Source: Neodiprion pinetum
Lineage: Eukaryota > Arthropoda > Insecta > Hymenoptera > Diprionidae
Assembly (NCBI RefSeq): GCF_021155775.2
Contig: NC_060235.2
Span: 25,615,598 to 25,679,597, forward strand
Direction: 5' to 3'
DNA length: 64,000 nt
Part shown: positions 12,101-25,500 of the stretch, piece after piece
Layout: each line of letters opens with the position of its first letter
How positions within the stretch are numbered: the first letter of the stretch is position 1
Notes under the pieces: model-generated
What the model was told of the DNA's origin: nothing
The model's input: only the letters and a program-made list of their open reading frames with translations
Database searches by the model: none
Made by a program: the position numbers and the translations under genes

Positions 12101-15100
12101 TACGATCATAAATAAGATTTGCACTTACAGTCAGAGACATTGTGCAACAAGAAGGCAAACTCGGCCTACGAATCATATCGCAAATTTACGCTCGGCCATA
12201 AAAAACTAAGTTTACCTCCTTGTTACACAATATATACCATTCAATCACATTCGGTCGACTGAAGTGAAACTTTGCATGCTGAAACAATAAGTAATTAGAA
12301 ATTGTTTGTCTTCGAAAAACTGTGCGTTGAAAAGGTCAAATTCAAAATTTACCCCATACGTTGCCAGATTGAAAATTACTTCCTTGCTCCTTAGCATTTC
12401 GTCTAAAATAAGCGAGTATCAAAGCAGTTACATCAAGCAATTTGCTTCGACAAAGTTACAAAACGAGCAAATAACCTTACTATTTTCGTCGAAATTGCAG
12501 CCATCAGTTGTGTCAAATGTTCTATTTCTATTTATCGAATCTTTTTTTTTTTTTTTTTTACTTGTAGCCGAAGGTAAAACGAATACAACCAGTTACCGGA
12601 ACTGTGTAGGCGCTAGGATTTGCTCGCACGGTTACAATATGTGAATAAAATAGGGGGCCCTTAGATTTTCCGTACTAATCGTTCATCGCTATCGCATGTC
12701 ATGTAATACTTTTTTGGCGGTACGTTGTGAGGCCTGAATTACACATTGTACATGTTCATATCTGTAGTAGCTTAGAAAGTCAATCAACTCTGTTTCGCTC
12801 GGTTGATGAGGAATGGCATAACAGTGTTGCTAATTTATGTACCGTCTCAATACTGCTCTCAACTTTTATCGTCTGATCATTACCTCCACGTTCGATCGTA
12901 ACGACTCTTCGGTGACGTATTTATCATAAGAAAGAACCGCCGAACACGTACGGTGTTCTCTGCCATTCTCAGTCTCACAAAATTTCGACCTACCGGTTCG
13001 TCCGAGGAGAAAGTCGTTCATACGTTATTACGTATATTCGTCCAGACCTGAGTTTCGGCCAATTTATTTATTTAGGTATTCGCTTTTTTTTTTGTATTGA
13101 CAAATCGAACGTAACCCAAGGGCCAAATTTCTGCCCCCACTTTACTGGCTGGCCTCTGCTATGAAACCCAAACCGACTCGAAGATGCCTTCATTTTTATT
13201 CGAAAGTTGCACAGATTTGATTGGAACTAAACGCATGTAATACACACAGAAAAAATTGTTTTTGGTTTTATCAAATGTGACAAAAGAAATGTCGTTTGAT
13301 TGAGTCGAACACGTGATCATAACAACAATTTCGATTATGTATCGATTGTAACCACGTTTATTCGAATCAACGAAACGACTTTTTTACGCATTTTATTGCC
13401 ATGGTTGGTGAATTTAACACATTTTTTTTCTTTGTCTGGATACCCTCAAAACAGAGCGCATTCAAATACGACTACAATGAATTCGTACAAGTGTTAATTT
13501 GCGATTGTGGAATAAATTTACACTATTCGACCATTAATTAAGAACCTGTTATTCCTGACCCAAACATCGAATTCTGATAAAATCCGGTGTTTTAGACACC
13601 CGTCATTCATGTATTAATAGAAAATTGTTAAAATAGAAGAATGAATTTTGATCAAAGTGTTAATCTGGCTTTTAGAGGACAACTTCGCAAATTGCAGAGT
13701 CGGGCAGGCGGGTTTCGACGCGTGTGTAAGAGAAGGTTTGAACGCGGTGAGGCCCTTCTTCAAGACTGGACTTCCTCAGTACAACGTCGCGCCCTTCGAT
13801 CCCTTCTTTGCCCAGGAAGTCACAGCCAGCAGAGGTGTCCCGGCCCTTGGATTCACCCTAACCCTCAGGAACGTCACCGAAACCGGTTGGTCGGCTAGCA
13901 AAGTCACGCGATTCGTTAGCGATTTGTCCAACTACAGGGTGAGTGTAAAACCGTATGGTTTGAGGAAAAAGCCCAGCTTTTTACAAAAGGTACTACGACC
14001 GGTTGATTGAATTTCAATCTGCACAATTAGTCTAATTTGCTAGATGTTTAAACACGGGGATCCGAGACAAATTGTCGAACTCAAAAAATTGTGAAATGGT
14101 GAACGATGCCAAGTAGACACAGTGATATACATAAAAAAAAAAAAAAAACGATATGAACGATCAACCGAAACGTTTTTGGAATGAATTATATCGAAGTATG
14201 CAACAGTGAATTGCAATAAATTAAAACCCAAAGATTGTGTACGCGATTCAATGAAAATTCTAGGAATTATATATTTTTTTAATGTTCGAGCAGTTTTCCA
14301 GTCGAAACTTGAGAGATATTTTAAAACAATGCGTCATATATATCTCCATCGAATAGCTGATTCTTTTCCGAAATTCTATTTCAATTGATTGGGGCAGGTA
14401 AAATACAAGGCATTTTACGGCCGTGGGTAATCGAGTAAATTTTACAAGGAGAACAATTTTATTTGTTCAATTTATTAGCTATCAATTTTGAATGTCAAAT
14501 CGCAAATAGATCCGATAATCAGTTTTATGTATGTACGTGGCGCTATTTGAACCGTTGGAAAAATTGGAGCGTGGTTTTTCAAAAAGACTATATTCGATTG
14601 AATTTTAGAATGTTAATTTAACATTATTTCATGTTAAATTTTCGAAATGATCACAAAAAAATTCTATAACAGTCCGTATTGGAAAAATTTTATCAATTTC
14701 AACACCACCATTATTTACAGTCCACAATTGAAAAATTTTTTCAATAAAAACTTCGCGAATGTAGCATTAATAATAAGTCGGAGGAGCTTGTCGACTGGTG
14801 ATGTAAAGTTTCATAAAATACCAGTAGCAATTCGACAATTCCAATGTATTTACAGATGCATAAATTAGAAAGGAAAGTGTACGTGCGTATTATCTCATTA
14901 AATCTGGAGTTCACGACGGGACTTGGCCTGATTGTTTTTGAGTCGATGAAAAATTTTTTTCTTGCATATATATTCTACGATTAAACGTAAATCATTTGCA
15001 GCGTGAAAGAAAAGTTGTTACGTATGATAAGTTGCGTCTTATCTTCTCCTTGCACGCGACACAAGATATATTTTTATATGTATGTTGAAAGATGGCAGTA

Positions 15101-16312
15101 ACACTAACAGCAGCTATAATTTTGCGCTCGAATGTGGAATGTTCCATCAAGATTGCAGCAATAGTGTAATGCATTATATCCACAATATGCATATATAATT
15201 ATGTGGGTGGTCCTACGTAAGAATAATTAGTAGATTTTGGAAATTTTTCAACCTCCCTCTGTTGTTATTAATAAAATCTTCAGGGAACAAGATATTGCTC
15301 CAGTAAAATTTTAACCGTCCGACTGTTAAAAATGTCTCGACAACTTCTTTGTACAATGTAAATCTCGTGAAACATATTTTTACAAAAATCGTAACTTCGT
15401 TAATAACTTTATAGTACGTGGGTCGATTCTCCCATTTTACACTGGCAAAACAGATACACCAGATCTTGTTAATATGCACGATATTTTAACGAATGTGCGA
15501 GCAATGGTTACTTGCTCTTATTTAACCCAATATTACAATATGCCTACCACTTTGAATTTTCAGGTTCAATACACGCAAAGTTTTCCCGAAAAATACTTGG
15601 CCGGTGATTACGAGTTCAAAGCCCAGATTTTTAACACTAAAATAGCCAACAAAGGGAAATTTACGCTGACGTTGTGTAAGTATTTCCGACCCACCATCAA
15701 TTTGGACAATAATAAGACAATACGGAAAAATTTGAGTTGAAAAGTTGCGGTGGAAGTTTGACAATTAATTGTATTTTTCAAATATTTCGTAACCACTAAC
15801 ATGGTGTATATATTATTTATACAAAGTTGAATTGCCTGAAATCCATCAGATCAAATTCGTATATTAAAATTTGGCATTGAAATTCATCGGTAATCATAGA
15901 ATTTAGCAAGGTCACTACTTTGTGAAGTCTGGTTCAAATCTCAGTGGTCGGGCAAATTTCATTACACGAAATTGTTGAATTGGTGGAATTATTTTACTTG
16001 TTTCTATTTTTTTTAGACGACCTGGTGCAGACGACGATGATCACCAGACAGCCGAATTCTAAGCTAACGGCGAGCATCGACGTCGAGAAGATAAGCAATC
16101 TCGAACTCCACATCACGAACCTGTTGCAAGGACGGCAATTGATCGAAACGGTCCTGGACAGGATTATAAACACGATGTGGCAGCCAGGCTTTGTGGTGAC
16201 CAGAGGTCTGATAAACGAGTTGGTATCCACCGCCTTTACGGAGATCTTCGGCAAGGCCTTCCAAGATTTCCCGTTCGAAAAACTTTTCAAGTCAAAATCG
16301 AAAGACGTTTGA
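9197..16312 (+). CDS. Gene 3: divergent takeout/JHBP-domain secreted protein
   Basis: Four exons: 9197-9266, 13676-13938, 15564-15675 and 16017-16312, with intron phases 1, 0 and 1, total 741 bases, 246 residues. Exon 1 encodes a signal peptide (MQLQILIIGGLLPFWAAGQA) and, as in gene 2, is exactly 70 bases ending in phase 1. The cysteine pair C30-x9-C40 (CRVGQAGFDAC) keeps the family spacing but none of the usual K-x-D-P residues between. The GIPE-type motif is replaced by KTGLPQYNVAPFDPF. The sequence continues through a sequon (NVT in LRNVTETG), KGKFTLTL and the terminal helix, and ends in an extra basic tail (KSKSKDV). The first intron is 4.4 kb, the longest in the window. Exon 4 spans what other paralogs split in two. 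Family assignment rests on architecture and cysteine spacing as well as sequence, so function is less predictable than for the others. Confidence 0.87.
9267..13675 (+). other. Gene 3 intron 1 (4.4 kb)
   Basis: A GT-AG intron (donor GTGAGT, acceptor TGGCTTTTAG), phase 1. It is A/T-rich with homopolymer runs, including an 18-base T run at 12542-12559. From about 13245 to 13440 there are words such as TTTGATTGAGTCGAA of the kind also seen in the repeat at 29984-30220, possibly a decayed element. No gene was recognised. Confidence 0.8.
13939..15563 (+). other. Gene 3 intron 2
   Basis: A 1625-base phase 0 intron with donor GTGAGT and acceptor AATTTTCAG. No gene or clear repeat is seen in it. Confidence 0.85.
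15676..16016 (+). other. Gene 3 intron 3
   Basis: A 341-base phase 1 intron, donor GTAAGT, with a strong polypyrimidine acceptor just before 16017. Nothing else was recognised. Confidence 0.85.
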
Positions 16313-16451
16313 AGTTTGAAATTTCCTGTCCAACAGGTCAAAGGTTTTTAATTGAAGAGTAGAATTTAAAAAGGCTGTGCCATTTTTGTTTTGTCTAGAA
16401 AATATCTATGAGCCGAAGCCAATGTCTTCGGAGGAGAAAAATTATTTTCAA

Positions 16452-16457
16452 AATAAA
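16452..16457 (+). terminator. Polyadenylation signal of gene 3
   Basis: AATAAA, 140 bases after the gene 3 stop codon. Confidence 0.55.
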
Positions 16458-19400
16458 AATGGCACTCACAGCTTTTTTTTAATTCACCTTTTCAATTGTG
16501 AATAACGCGCGTATCTGTAAATATAATATCTGTTAAAAAATCAAACACCGTACGACAACTCGTGAATGTCAACGGTTTTTCTTAATTGTTGAAATATTAA
16601 TCGCTGTAAAATGCACAGAGAGCATTGCTTTAGAGACTCTTCAACGATTCAACGATGTGCTACTTCACATCATACCCTCTTTAAATAGTATCGTGTAATT
16701 GTAATTGTAAATTGTAGCTATGTAAGTATCGCTTTTTGTCGCAGGCTCATTTTAAGAATCGATAATCGATATAAACTCAGATAAACAATATAATTATTTG
16801 TAACTGTAGTCCGTTGATTGTTTAAGTGGCTGCAGTTTCATGCAGAAGGTGTTGTGACATTAGTTGAGTGAGATCAAGAAAAACTGTTTGAATCCCAGTA
16901 AAATTATAGAAAAAAGAGAAACGTTATAAATCTGAATCAAGGAGTTCAGCAGACCTAATTAGCTATTTTACGAACTACGGTTGCGAACTAAATTTGCGAT
17001 TCCATTTTCTTTCCTACTTGAAAGCATCGAGAAAATCAGTGCTCAACGTAAACAACAACGTATTAATTTTTACTTTATTACCCGACATAATACATATATC
17101 GTGTTCACTGTTCGTAATTTTTCGCATTCCTTTACGTACACTTTTCCTGTAATTACCGCCTTCTTTTGAGTAATACCTCCGAATTTCTGTGTTGAATTGT
17201 TACTATATTATTTTGTACGATAATTGTATAAAAGATTGGGAGAAATATAATCTAAGGTTTTGTCTAGTTCTTTTTTTATTTCTGTCGCTCTCCTGAACAT
17301 AGACCGATTAGGCACAGCGATTCATCGGACACAGTCCATTTTGGTGGCCAATAATGGTGTCCTATCGGGTGATGTTCAAACAGGCTTTCTTCCGCGCAAA
17401 TTGTCAATAGTGAGAAACGCCTGAGTGCTGGACTTAGGCATGACGCGCGTGCATCGTATGCTGCCTACCGTCAGGCTTCATTGTTACTTTATTGTTTGTG
17501 CTGACATTTTTTTATCGACTTTTAGAGGATACTCCCAATCATTTAGTACTCAATTCGTTCTCAGGTAATACAAGCCAAGAATTAGTTGTAGCAAAGAAAT
17601 AATATCTCGTAGACAAAATAGTTAGAGTAATGATGAATCGAGAACTGAAATATTGGTTGCAGTAATTGAAAATCATACAGTCAGAAAATGAAAGAGTCTT
17701 GATCCTTGAGGATTATGGAAAATGATCGTGAGATAAACCCTCGCGGAAACTTATGGGAGATAACTAATTCTGTTATGAATGATGAAATTATCATTAAAAA
17801 AAAGTACTATTCAATAATGCCATATTATTCGATTATATTCATGTTTTGACGATGTCATTGTTAAATAGCCGATGTAAATAAAACTGTTAATTGAATTGTA
17901 TGACCGAAGTGATCCGTTAGAAACAAGCAACGTTCATTACAAGTGTCGTAGCGTACTGTCCTAAATTATAGTCAGCTGATTATATTACTGCAATTGATTT
18001 CTAGTGGTCTTTAATACTGTACGAATATGATCATGAAGAAGGGAACAGAATATGACGATTTGATAGCTAAATAAACATTTACTCATCAAGTGGATGAATT
18101 CATCGTTCGAGAAAAAAAAATGTGTGACTTACCGAAACGTTTCCCAGATATCGAAGCTTATAACTTGCAGACTGAGAGAACAGGAGGCTGAACTGTTGAT
18201 GGTAATCTGTTGATATATTTTGTAGATACATTCTCGATAAGTTTAATTGTTTTTTATGCATAAACGTCATCAATTGCACAGGAAGGATTATATTGATTAT
18301 TATTATCTTGGTATATATGTGTTAGACGGAGAGAAAGCATTATTTAGGTTAAGTGATATTCGTCTGATTCAACTAAATGCTATAGTCAAATGCAGCCAAC
18401 AGAATACTTGCTTAGTTTAAAAAAATACTTTTGTCGAATGAAATACTCGTGACGACTCAACATAGAACAGAATCAAGCCTTTGAATGACCACGGCTATCA
18501 ATTTATTGAAGATAACACAGTGCGAATACGTTGCAATAATGTGAATTTTGTATCAGGAAAATGTGTGATTGAAATGACTAAAAATTTGATTGAACGCACT
18601 TCAATAGTTTTGTTTTAAAAATATGGAATCGTTGTATCAGAACAAATTAAGCTTGTTTTAAAATTCACGTTTCGTCGAATTAAGAGTTGAATGCTTGAAA
18701 CTGGTAATTAAATTTGTTGTTACACACAGAGCTTTTATATTAACTGCACGTTTGAGTTAATTAGACCGCACAAAACGTATTCTTCGAATTATGCCACTTG
18801 AAATTTTATTATCTTAGAGTGTTATGAGATTTACTCGATAAATACTGGATAAATCCAAAGCTTATTGTTGTTTACGTAAAAGTATTAATGGAACATGTGT
18901 TTAAAGTTTGTGTTTATATTTCGTCAACATCAATAGCGATGCCTCGTAATATGATGTTACGTTCTCTTCGTCTGTATTAGGTTTGCTGTCGAATTTATAA
19001 TACGTTACGGTATCGGACCTCCTAGTCGACTACCCGATGTTGTAAGTATCTCTGAAGCTATTTTTGTAGCGCGAGAGTTCGCCACCTAGTGAACGGTTAT
19101 GGTACTAGTATACTGATGTTCACGATGAATGTATTCATCAATACTTATACGTATACTTGTTTCAAAGTACATAGTGTTTCTGTTACCTCATAATCAAATC
19201 AGTACAACTGATGCAGTCAGTTAGGCCAAGCAAGCCTCGCTTAGATCAACGAAGTATGGCATTCAATTGGCGTAAATTTCTTGTTGGCTAGATCCATCTA
19301 CTTATTTTATTTGAAGTACCTAATCGTTTCTATCAAAAAACATGCGGCTTGGAGGAACAATGTATAAACTTCAAATGTAATGATATTTAGTTGACTCAAT

Positions 19401-20946
19401 TTCTGAAATACATCTAAAGGTTCACTCGAATCAATACTTCACTTGATCGCGACAAGAAAGGCTTTTGTTGAATCAACGAATTCGTTTGACTAAATCATTT
19501 CGATAAATTGACTAAATAGAAATTGTTGAATTGAATTCATCGTATTTGGAACAAATAAAGGATACTAGATTGAAGTGAACGGACTCCGACAAAATCTATT
19601 TTGTTGCATGGTATTACCTTTCTATTTCCATAAGAATTCCTTACCCTCCGTGTAGGAAATGAAAAACGGTCGAATTCAGAGTTCAATATAAACCTGCGAT
19701 GCCATTTACACAATTCAAATCATTATTGTTGATAGATTTTTCAGGCCTTTTGACGGTAGACTTTGGACCAGCGATTTCGACAATCTTATCAAACTGAAAA
19801 AGAATAGAAATGTACGAACTTTTGAATTGATTGTTGTATGATATCGTGCATATCTGGTTCTCGGTCCACGAATAGACCGAAATCGTGATCGTCGTAGGTT
19901 TAAAAGTTCGACTCTGTGAACGAGAGGAATATTGCCATCACTCGGACAGACACACGTTTTTTGGAGTGGTAAATTGACTCGAAAATATGGTGAAAATTAA
20001 TCGTTTGATCAATGTGAAGAAATTGTTATCAGTCAGTATTCCGGTCAATCGGGTTGCGCGTTAAGTGAATTAGTCAGTTTTGAAAATAGAAGTATAAATC
20101 ACTCCACTTCTCTTGACCTACAGGAAGTCATGAAAATGCGATATGGCAGCGGGTACTGGATATTATAAGAGCGCACAAATCCACAGTGAGACATTCGATT
20201 TGCCAATATAAATCCCACCTGTAAGAGTAGATTTAATTTTGAAGAGTTACAGCTATGAAATCATCTCATCATTCGTTCTTTGAAATGGGCGATGATCCTT
20301 GATTTTTTCATACGTCAAATTTGATCCTTATAAAATTCATTTGGGTTTATTCAAGGCCCAGGGGTAATAATTGAAAGTCAAGCCGAATACTGTAAGTTTG
20401 ATGGCCACGTAATTTGCATAGCTCCAAAGTCGACATTATATTGCCACATTGCACAATGAAACCTGATTAGTCGTAATAGTTAAATTCTGAACATACGAAT
20501 TGTCTATTCTTTACTATGCTGACAGTGATTTTTATGGGCAAAGCATTGGGCCTGAGGATACTTGTAAAACGATAGAGCATTTATGGAATACGTGCTTTGC
20601 TTGACAGACGCGATTTGATTAAGATAACACGATGCCATCTGCAGGACAATGAAAATCGACGTCCAGACGGTGTGATGTTTATTGTAAGCTCCACTCTATT
20701 ATTCTGGGCATTGATCTGAAATTTTATTACTTGCATTATATTAAACTGGTAACATGAGCGATAGGCCGCAATTTTTTTGGGTTGGGTAATATTTTTAATC
20801 GCGATGTAACCTCGGTAATCCAAAACTGAAATGAGCCAATAACGAAAAGTGTGATGAACTGATTTATTAATATATTCTACGTATAATGGTAGAAAATTGT
20901 TCATAGGACAAGGTATGATGGCTGAAATGACGTAATAAAATATTCA

Positions 20947-21187
20947 TAGGTTCAAAAGTTTGAAGTGGCCACTATCGAATATTTTATGGAGATCACATGA
21001 AAAAGATTGTTCATTTTTACAAAACGGTTTTGATTCTCTGAAAATAATGATCATCCAGTTTTTGATTTTGGTACCGCTGAAAATGAATGTCGAGGTTACA
21101 TTAACACAGCCGAGAAGGTGCTCTAAACAGATGAAGATATTACCTACCGTAAAAGCAGCGAAATGCGTCACTTGTATAATTATTTTA
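20947..21187 (-). pseudogene. Second JHBP-like core fragment (relic B)
   Basis: An open minus-strand stretch reads GNIFICLEHLLGCVNVTSTF ... CDLHKIFDSGHFKLLNLMN. Its end resembles SDFRMKISIGKGNLRLENLFG of gene 7, a diagnostic region of the JHBP core. About 70 bases further, near 20870-20800, EYINKSVHHTFRYWL could be the remnant of a terminal helix (INxxxNxxF). It may be a second decayed copy beside relic A or part of the same rearranged one. It is weaker than relic A. Confidence 0.3.
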
Positions 21188-21298
21188 CTGTAACACAAGT
21201 GGTGGAATTTCAAAATGAGGCCGCCGATCGAAACAATCCGACACAACAATCGAGCTTTATGGTAGAAAAAAAACTCTCGACAACTGAGCTGGTATCTA

Positions 21299-22544
21299 TT
21301 TCTTTCGAAGAGCTTTTCGATTTGGTCTTTCAAATTATGCGATCACGAATTTTCTTTCAATCGCATTCCAATAATTTTTAAGATCCAGCATACGTAGGTA
21401 TGTGTGATCTTACGTCTTATTATAAAGTCAGTGAATACACATTTCTGAATGCCGGGATATTTTATTTATGTTCAAAAGACCAGACACAAAACGTATAGAG
21501 AAAAGTCGATTCAATCGATGTGAGTCCTTCATGCATGACTCGCCGTGAAGTGCGTCAATCGCACCTGATAGGAATAGAATTTTGCAAAGTATGAGGTGGT
21601 GCTTTGTTCAAATTAACACGCAGCGATCTCAGGGTGCGTTACTTGGATTACTGATCATTTGCGACAGCTAAATACCAATGTGCTGAATTTAAATAATGAA
21701 TTTTACGATGAAACTCTTTGTGCAAAATAACGGAGTCTTCACTGTAGGCGGAACAATGAAATTCAGCTTCACCCAAACTATTTTTGGCGACACCAAAATG
21801 TTTCTTCAAATCGATACAAATAGTAAAACTGGATGAAAGGCGATTCTTGAAGGTTGTGTTTCCGTAATCAAATTTTGCTTCATCATACCTCACATGTATC
21901 TTGGAGACGGTAAAATTTTATACTTCAAACTGTTAACATAATCATTTAAATAAATGTGAGTATGATAAAACACAAATGAAAAAAAATAATTTGTCTCAAA
22001 GGATTCCAGGATTAGACGATTGAAGTGCAAGCATGTTTCCGATCTATGAGACAAACAATTATAACGAACTCAGGAATTGCGTACCTATAAGTGAATTACG
22101 TACCTACATGTTTTTACCCAGAACCGAGTTAGTGCGAAGAATTTGAAAAGTAGAACTGTATCACAAATCAAGATTCACGATTGAGTGAAATGGGTGCACC
22201 GATTTTTGTTTGCTCTACGGATTTTTTAGATTTAGATTCATGAATGTCTGATCATATGTACGCGCAGATCTTTTTGTCTTGTTATTCCGATCTTCCAGTG
22301 ACGTTGTGGTACCTTGAATAAGTGAAAATCAATTCCACTGTACGAAGTATTCTTCGTTCTTTGAAAAGAAATCTCTCTCATATTATGTTTTCGTTTGAAA
22401 AATTACATGAAACGTGTTGTCAAGTCAAAGAAACCGCTCACCGCTTGCACATTACCGGAAGAGTTCGATCAAAGGTTTTAATCAAAGTGAAAAAATGAGT
22501 GCGGAGTTCCCCGGGTTCAGCCTACATATTTTTGCTACGAAACC
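21299..22544 (-). pseudogene. Decayed takeout/JHBP-like gene (relic A)
   Basis: Three minus-strand segments, in gene order, resemble JHBP exons. First, 22544-22455 reads FVAKICRLNPGNSALIFSL, stop, LKPLIELF, echoing FLKVCKRQDP...LRPLL of gene 5 exon 2, with one stop and a three-residue shortening. Second, about 21893-21690 reads DLKKHFGVAKNSLGEAEF then EDSVILHKEFHRKIHY, echoing the beta-rich core (G-x-G ... DGxxHL ... F-x-x-KI). Third, 21367-21299 reads NAIERKFVIA, stop, FERPNRKALRKK, echoing NAAINNNFDAFIRELKPLIEKAL of gene 7. No intact frame, signal peptide or consistent splice set remains. The matches are weak and by eye; their order and strand are what make the case. It could be chance similarity. 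Confidence 0.42.
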
Positions 22545-25500
22545 GGTATTTTTCATCACTTCGAATCATTGTAACTGTATCTTAGACCAGTTAAACACTT
22601 CGGGTCATCGGCACACGATTAAAATTGGTTCCGCTACAGGTTCAGCTCACGTCAAATTCCAGTTTTTGCCAACCTCTGGCCTATAATGCGGAACTTTGTG
22701 TTTCGCATTACAACTGCACTTTTTAGGATGCTTGCGAAGATTTTTTGAATCGAACCTCTGAAGCAAAGAATCAGACAGCAAGTTTATTCCAAATGTTTTT
22801 ATAAAATTCAGCCAATTTTCACAATATCTCGTCCAGGATCTGATCACTATATTTTTGAAAACAAAAATCCGAATCTTTTTCTAAGGGTAATTTTTCTTTT
22901 AGTGTAGCAGAATGCAAAGAGAAATCAATTACATTCACATTTTATCGTAGATCCAACTGAATATTGATAGAAAATACATTATGTAATGGTACACATTGAA
23001 CTGCCGCAGAAAATTTCAGAGAAATTTATAACGGTTAAAAATTTTGTACATAGAGCAGCGATATTAGATTCCGAGAGATATTCGGAGGTATTTAGAAATG
23101 TAGTTTTGCTGGAGCTTAGGGGCAGGTTTCACAGAAAAGTCTTGAAAATTTTTATTCAGAATGACAGATTCGAGTAGGATGATTTGGATAATTTGGGAAA
23201 CTTGGCTGAAAGTTAATACTGTTTTAAATTTGGATATTGGTCGAGGCTGATCGCCCTGTACATCAGATTTGAGTGTTTGAAACCGGGTTAAATTTCGGGA
23301 TCCAGCGGCTGTGGATGGATAAAATAATAGTAAACTCTTCGTTTTTGATTCTTGTGGTACAGGGAAAAAGTTGTGGTGCCGGGCCCTGTTTCTTATGTCA
23401 GGATGCTGCTCGCCTTGAGGTTCTGTCCACAGGGTCGTTGACTCTGCATTCTTACACTCGTTGGATAGTCGAGTGTCTCTCTTTATACAGGGTATCAGGA
23501 ATTGTGACAAGGGATTTGAGCCATCGAAATGGATCTTTTTCTTCACTAAAATATCGTGTGATAAATGCCGGATGAAATTCGCACAAATATCCAGAACGCG
23601 TCAAGTTTTTGCGAAAGTCAATTATCGCAGCTGGTGTGAAGAGTTTCTTCATCCTAACAAGAAGTCCTTTCTCCTCAGATTTCGCTGGTCAAAAAACTCT
23701 TCTTTCTTCACTCGGATGGAAGGGTTCCAATTTTTTTACTTCGTTAATACGAGGCTTTGCGATATTTGGACCGATTCTGACGCAAGAGTAGGCCAGTTGC
23801 ATTTGATTACACATTTTTCTGTATCAATTTTATGGTCGAGATTTCTTAACTGCTCTTCGAGTTGATTCTGTATGAAGAATTTTTCTACAATCTTGTCTGC
23901 GTCACTTGGCAAATTCATAGAGAATCTCTCTGTAGTCTTGGTTTGTTAATTTGGCACTTCTACAGAGTCATGAGTGAAAATTTACAGCGAACAATTTCAT
24001 CTGAGAATCGTGAAATGAAAAAATTATTTTAGAAACAACGTCGAGTAATTGATTTTTTCGAATTATTGTGTAACGAGAATTGAGGTTCGAGGTTTTCGAC
24101 GAAATTCTCTGACATTGAGGAAACTGTTTTCCGTGTCAGAGGTATTCTTGAGATGAGCTCAAACTCATCAGTCAACTTGTTTTTCTGTATAATGTGAGAT
24201 GTACTCGGGATAAATCACTGTGTTTGTTATTCCCTACATGAGAACGGATTTATCCTTGTTACCAATGGAAAATTTAACTTTGGAGTTGAAGAATACATAA
24301 ATGTTTCTGTTTGTGGTAATTTTTCAAGAAAAATTCTTTAGCATAACTCACGGATGTGGTGTCAATGATTATAAAGTAATTAGAACTGCGATGCTGCTTT
24401 ATTTTTGAGAATTTTGCAATGGTACGTCAGCTTACGATTTCTCTTCCTGACGCAGCCACTTTGTTCCGGCATTTCGAATCTACAAACTTTTCATCCGATT
24501 GCCAACGGTACTTTTAGTAAAACTCTGACCGGGAAGGGGCGATTTCATAACATGATAAAGCAATAACAGTCAATGAAATACGAACGGAATATTAAACATT
24601 GAAATAAGCTTCGCATTATACTTTTAATCGCCAGCTCTTAAATCGATTTGTCATACAAGACTGACGACTGAACTGCGCCTACTTATGCGTATAGAAAGGT
24701 TGGAAATTCCGGTAAAAAGTCTACCGCAAAGTTGTTGCGAGACTTGAAATCTTGTGTGAAACCGCACGAAAAATAACGATACGTTTCCGAAGATTGGTGA
24801 ATTATGTGCTGTGTCAATTGCCGAATCCGCAAATGTTGTAAAAGGACTTGATATAATTAAGGGCACCTGCATCCCTTAATTGAATTAATATTGGTTGAAA
24901 TACAGGTCTATATAATTGCTTTCGAATGAAATATAAATATCTAGGCTGACTGAAAGATTAGTGTTAAGAATGATGATTGTCTCTCAAAATCATTTTGGTT
25001 TATTTGTCATTAGTAGTCCACGGTAGTTGTATGGTAATGAATATGCCGACGTTGTTTCTATTACAGAAGGTGGGTTATCACAAAGTTTTCTATTGATTGT
25101 TGTAAGTTAATACATCAATCTTTAGGATATGTAATTGTTCATTTATGAAAAACGCATTTATCCCGCTAGGGAATCGTAAATTCACGTAAATTGTTAAAAA
25201 ATGAGATATTGCCGTAAGCCTGCATGCTTCGGAAATGATGAACATATCGTTTTTCGATAATTTCTACTTTACTGTCATTTGCTGCCAATATAGAGTAAAC
25301 TAACATAAATTTCGAAGGGTCCGAACCCTCTGATTAATACGAGTAACCTTGTTCACTGGTCTGAAGGAATTCACTTTCTCAGCGTGACTGACTTGCGTTA
25401 TCCACATTTGTCAAAGTCAAACTCATCATATACTGGTCGCTATAAATTTCCATCCTTGGTATAAACTCTGAATTATGGAAATGTGTTGAAAACAAAATTT

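Noticed and set aside
15926..15945. GGTTCAAATCTCAG resembling a tRNA T-loop
   Set aside because: No A-box, acceptor pairing or anticodon stem could be found around it, and it lies in gene 3 intron 3.
23452..23546. CIKRDTRLSNEC on the minus strand as a JHBP cysteine pair
   Set aside because: The spacing is ten residues instead of the nine seen in all seven complete genes, and no G-x-P-E segment follows.
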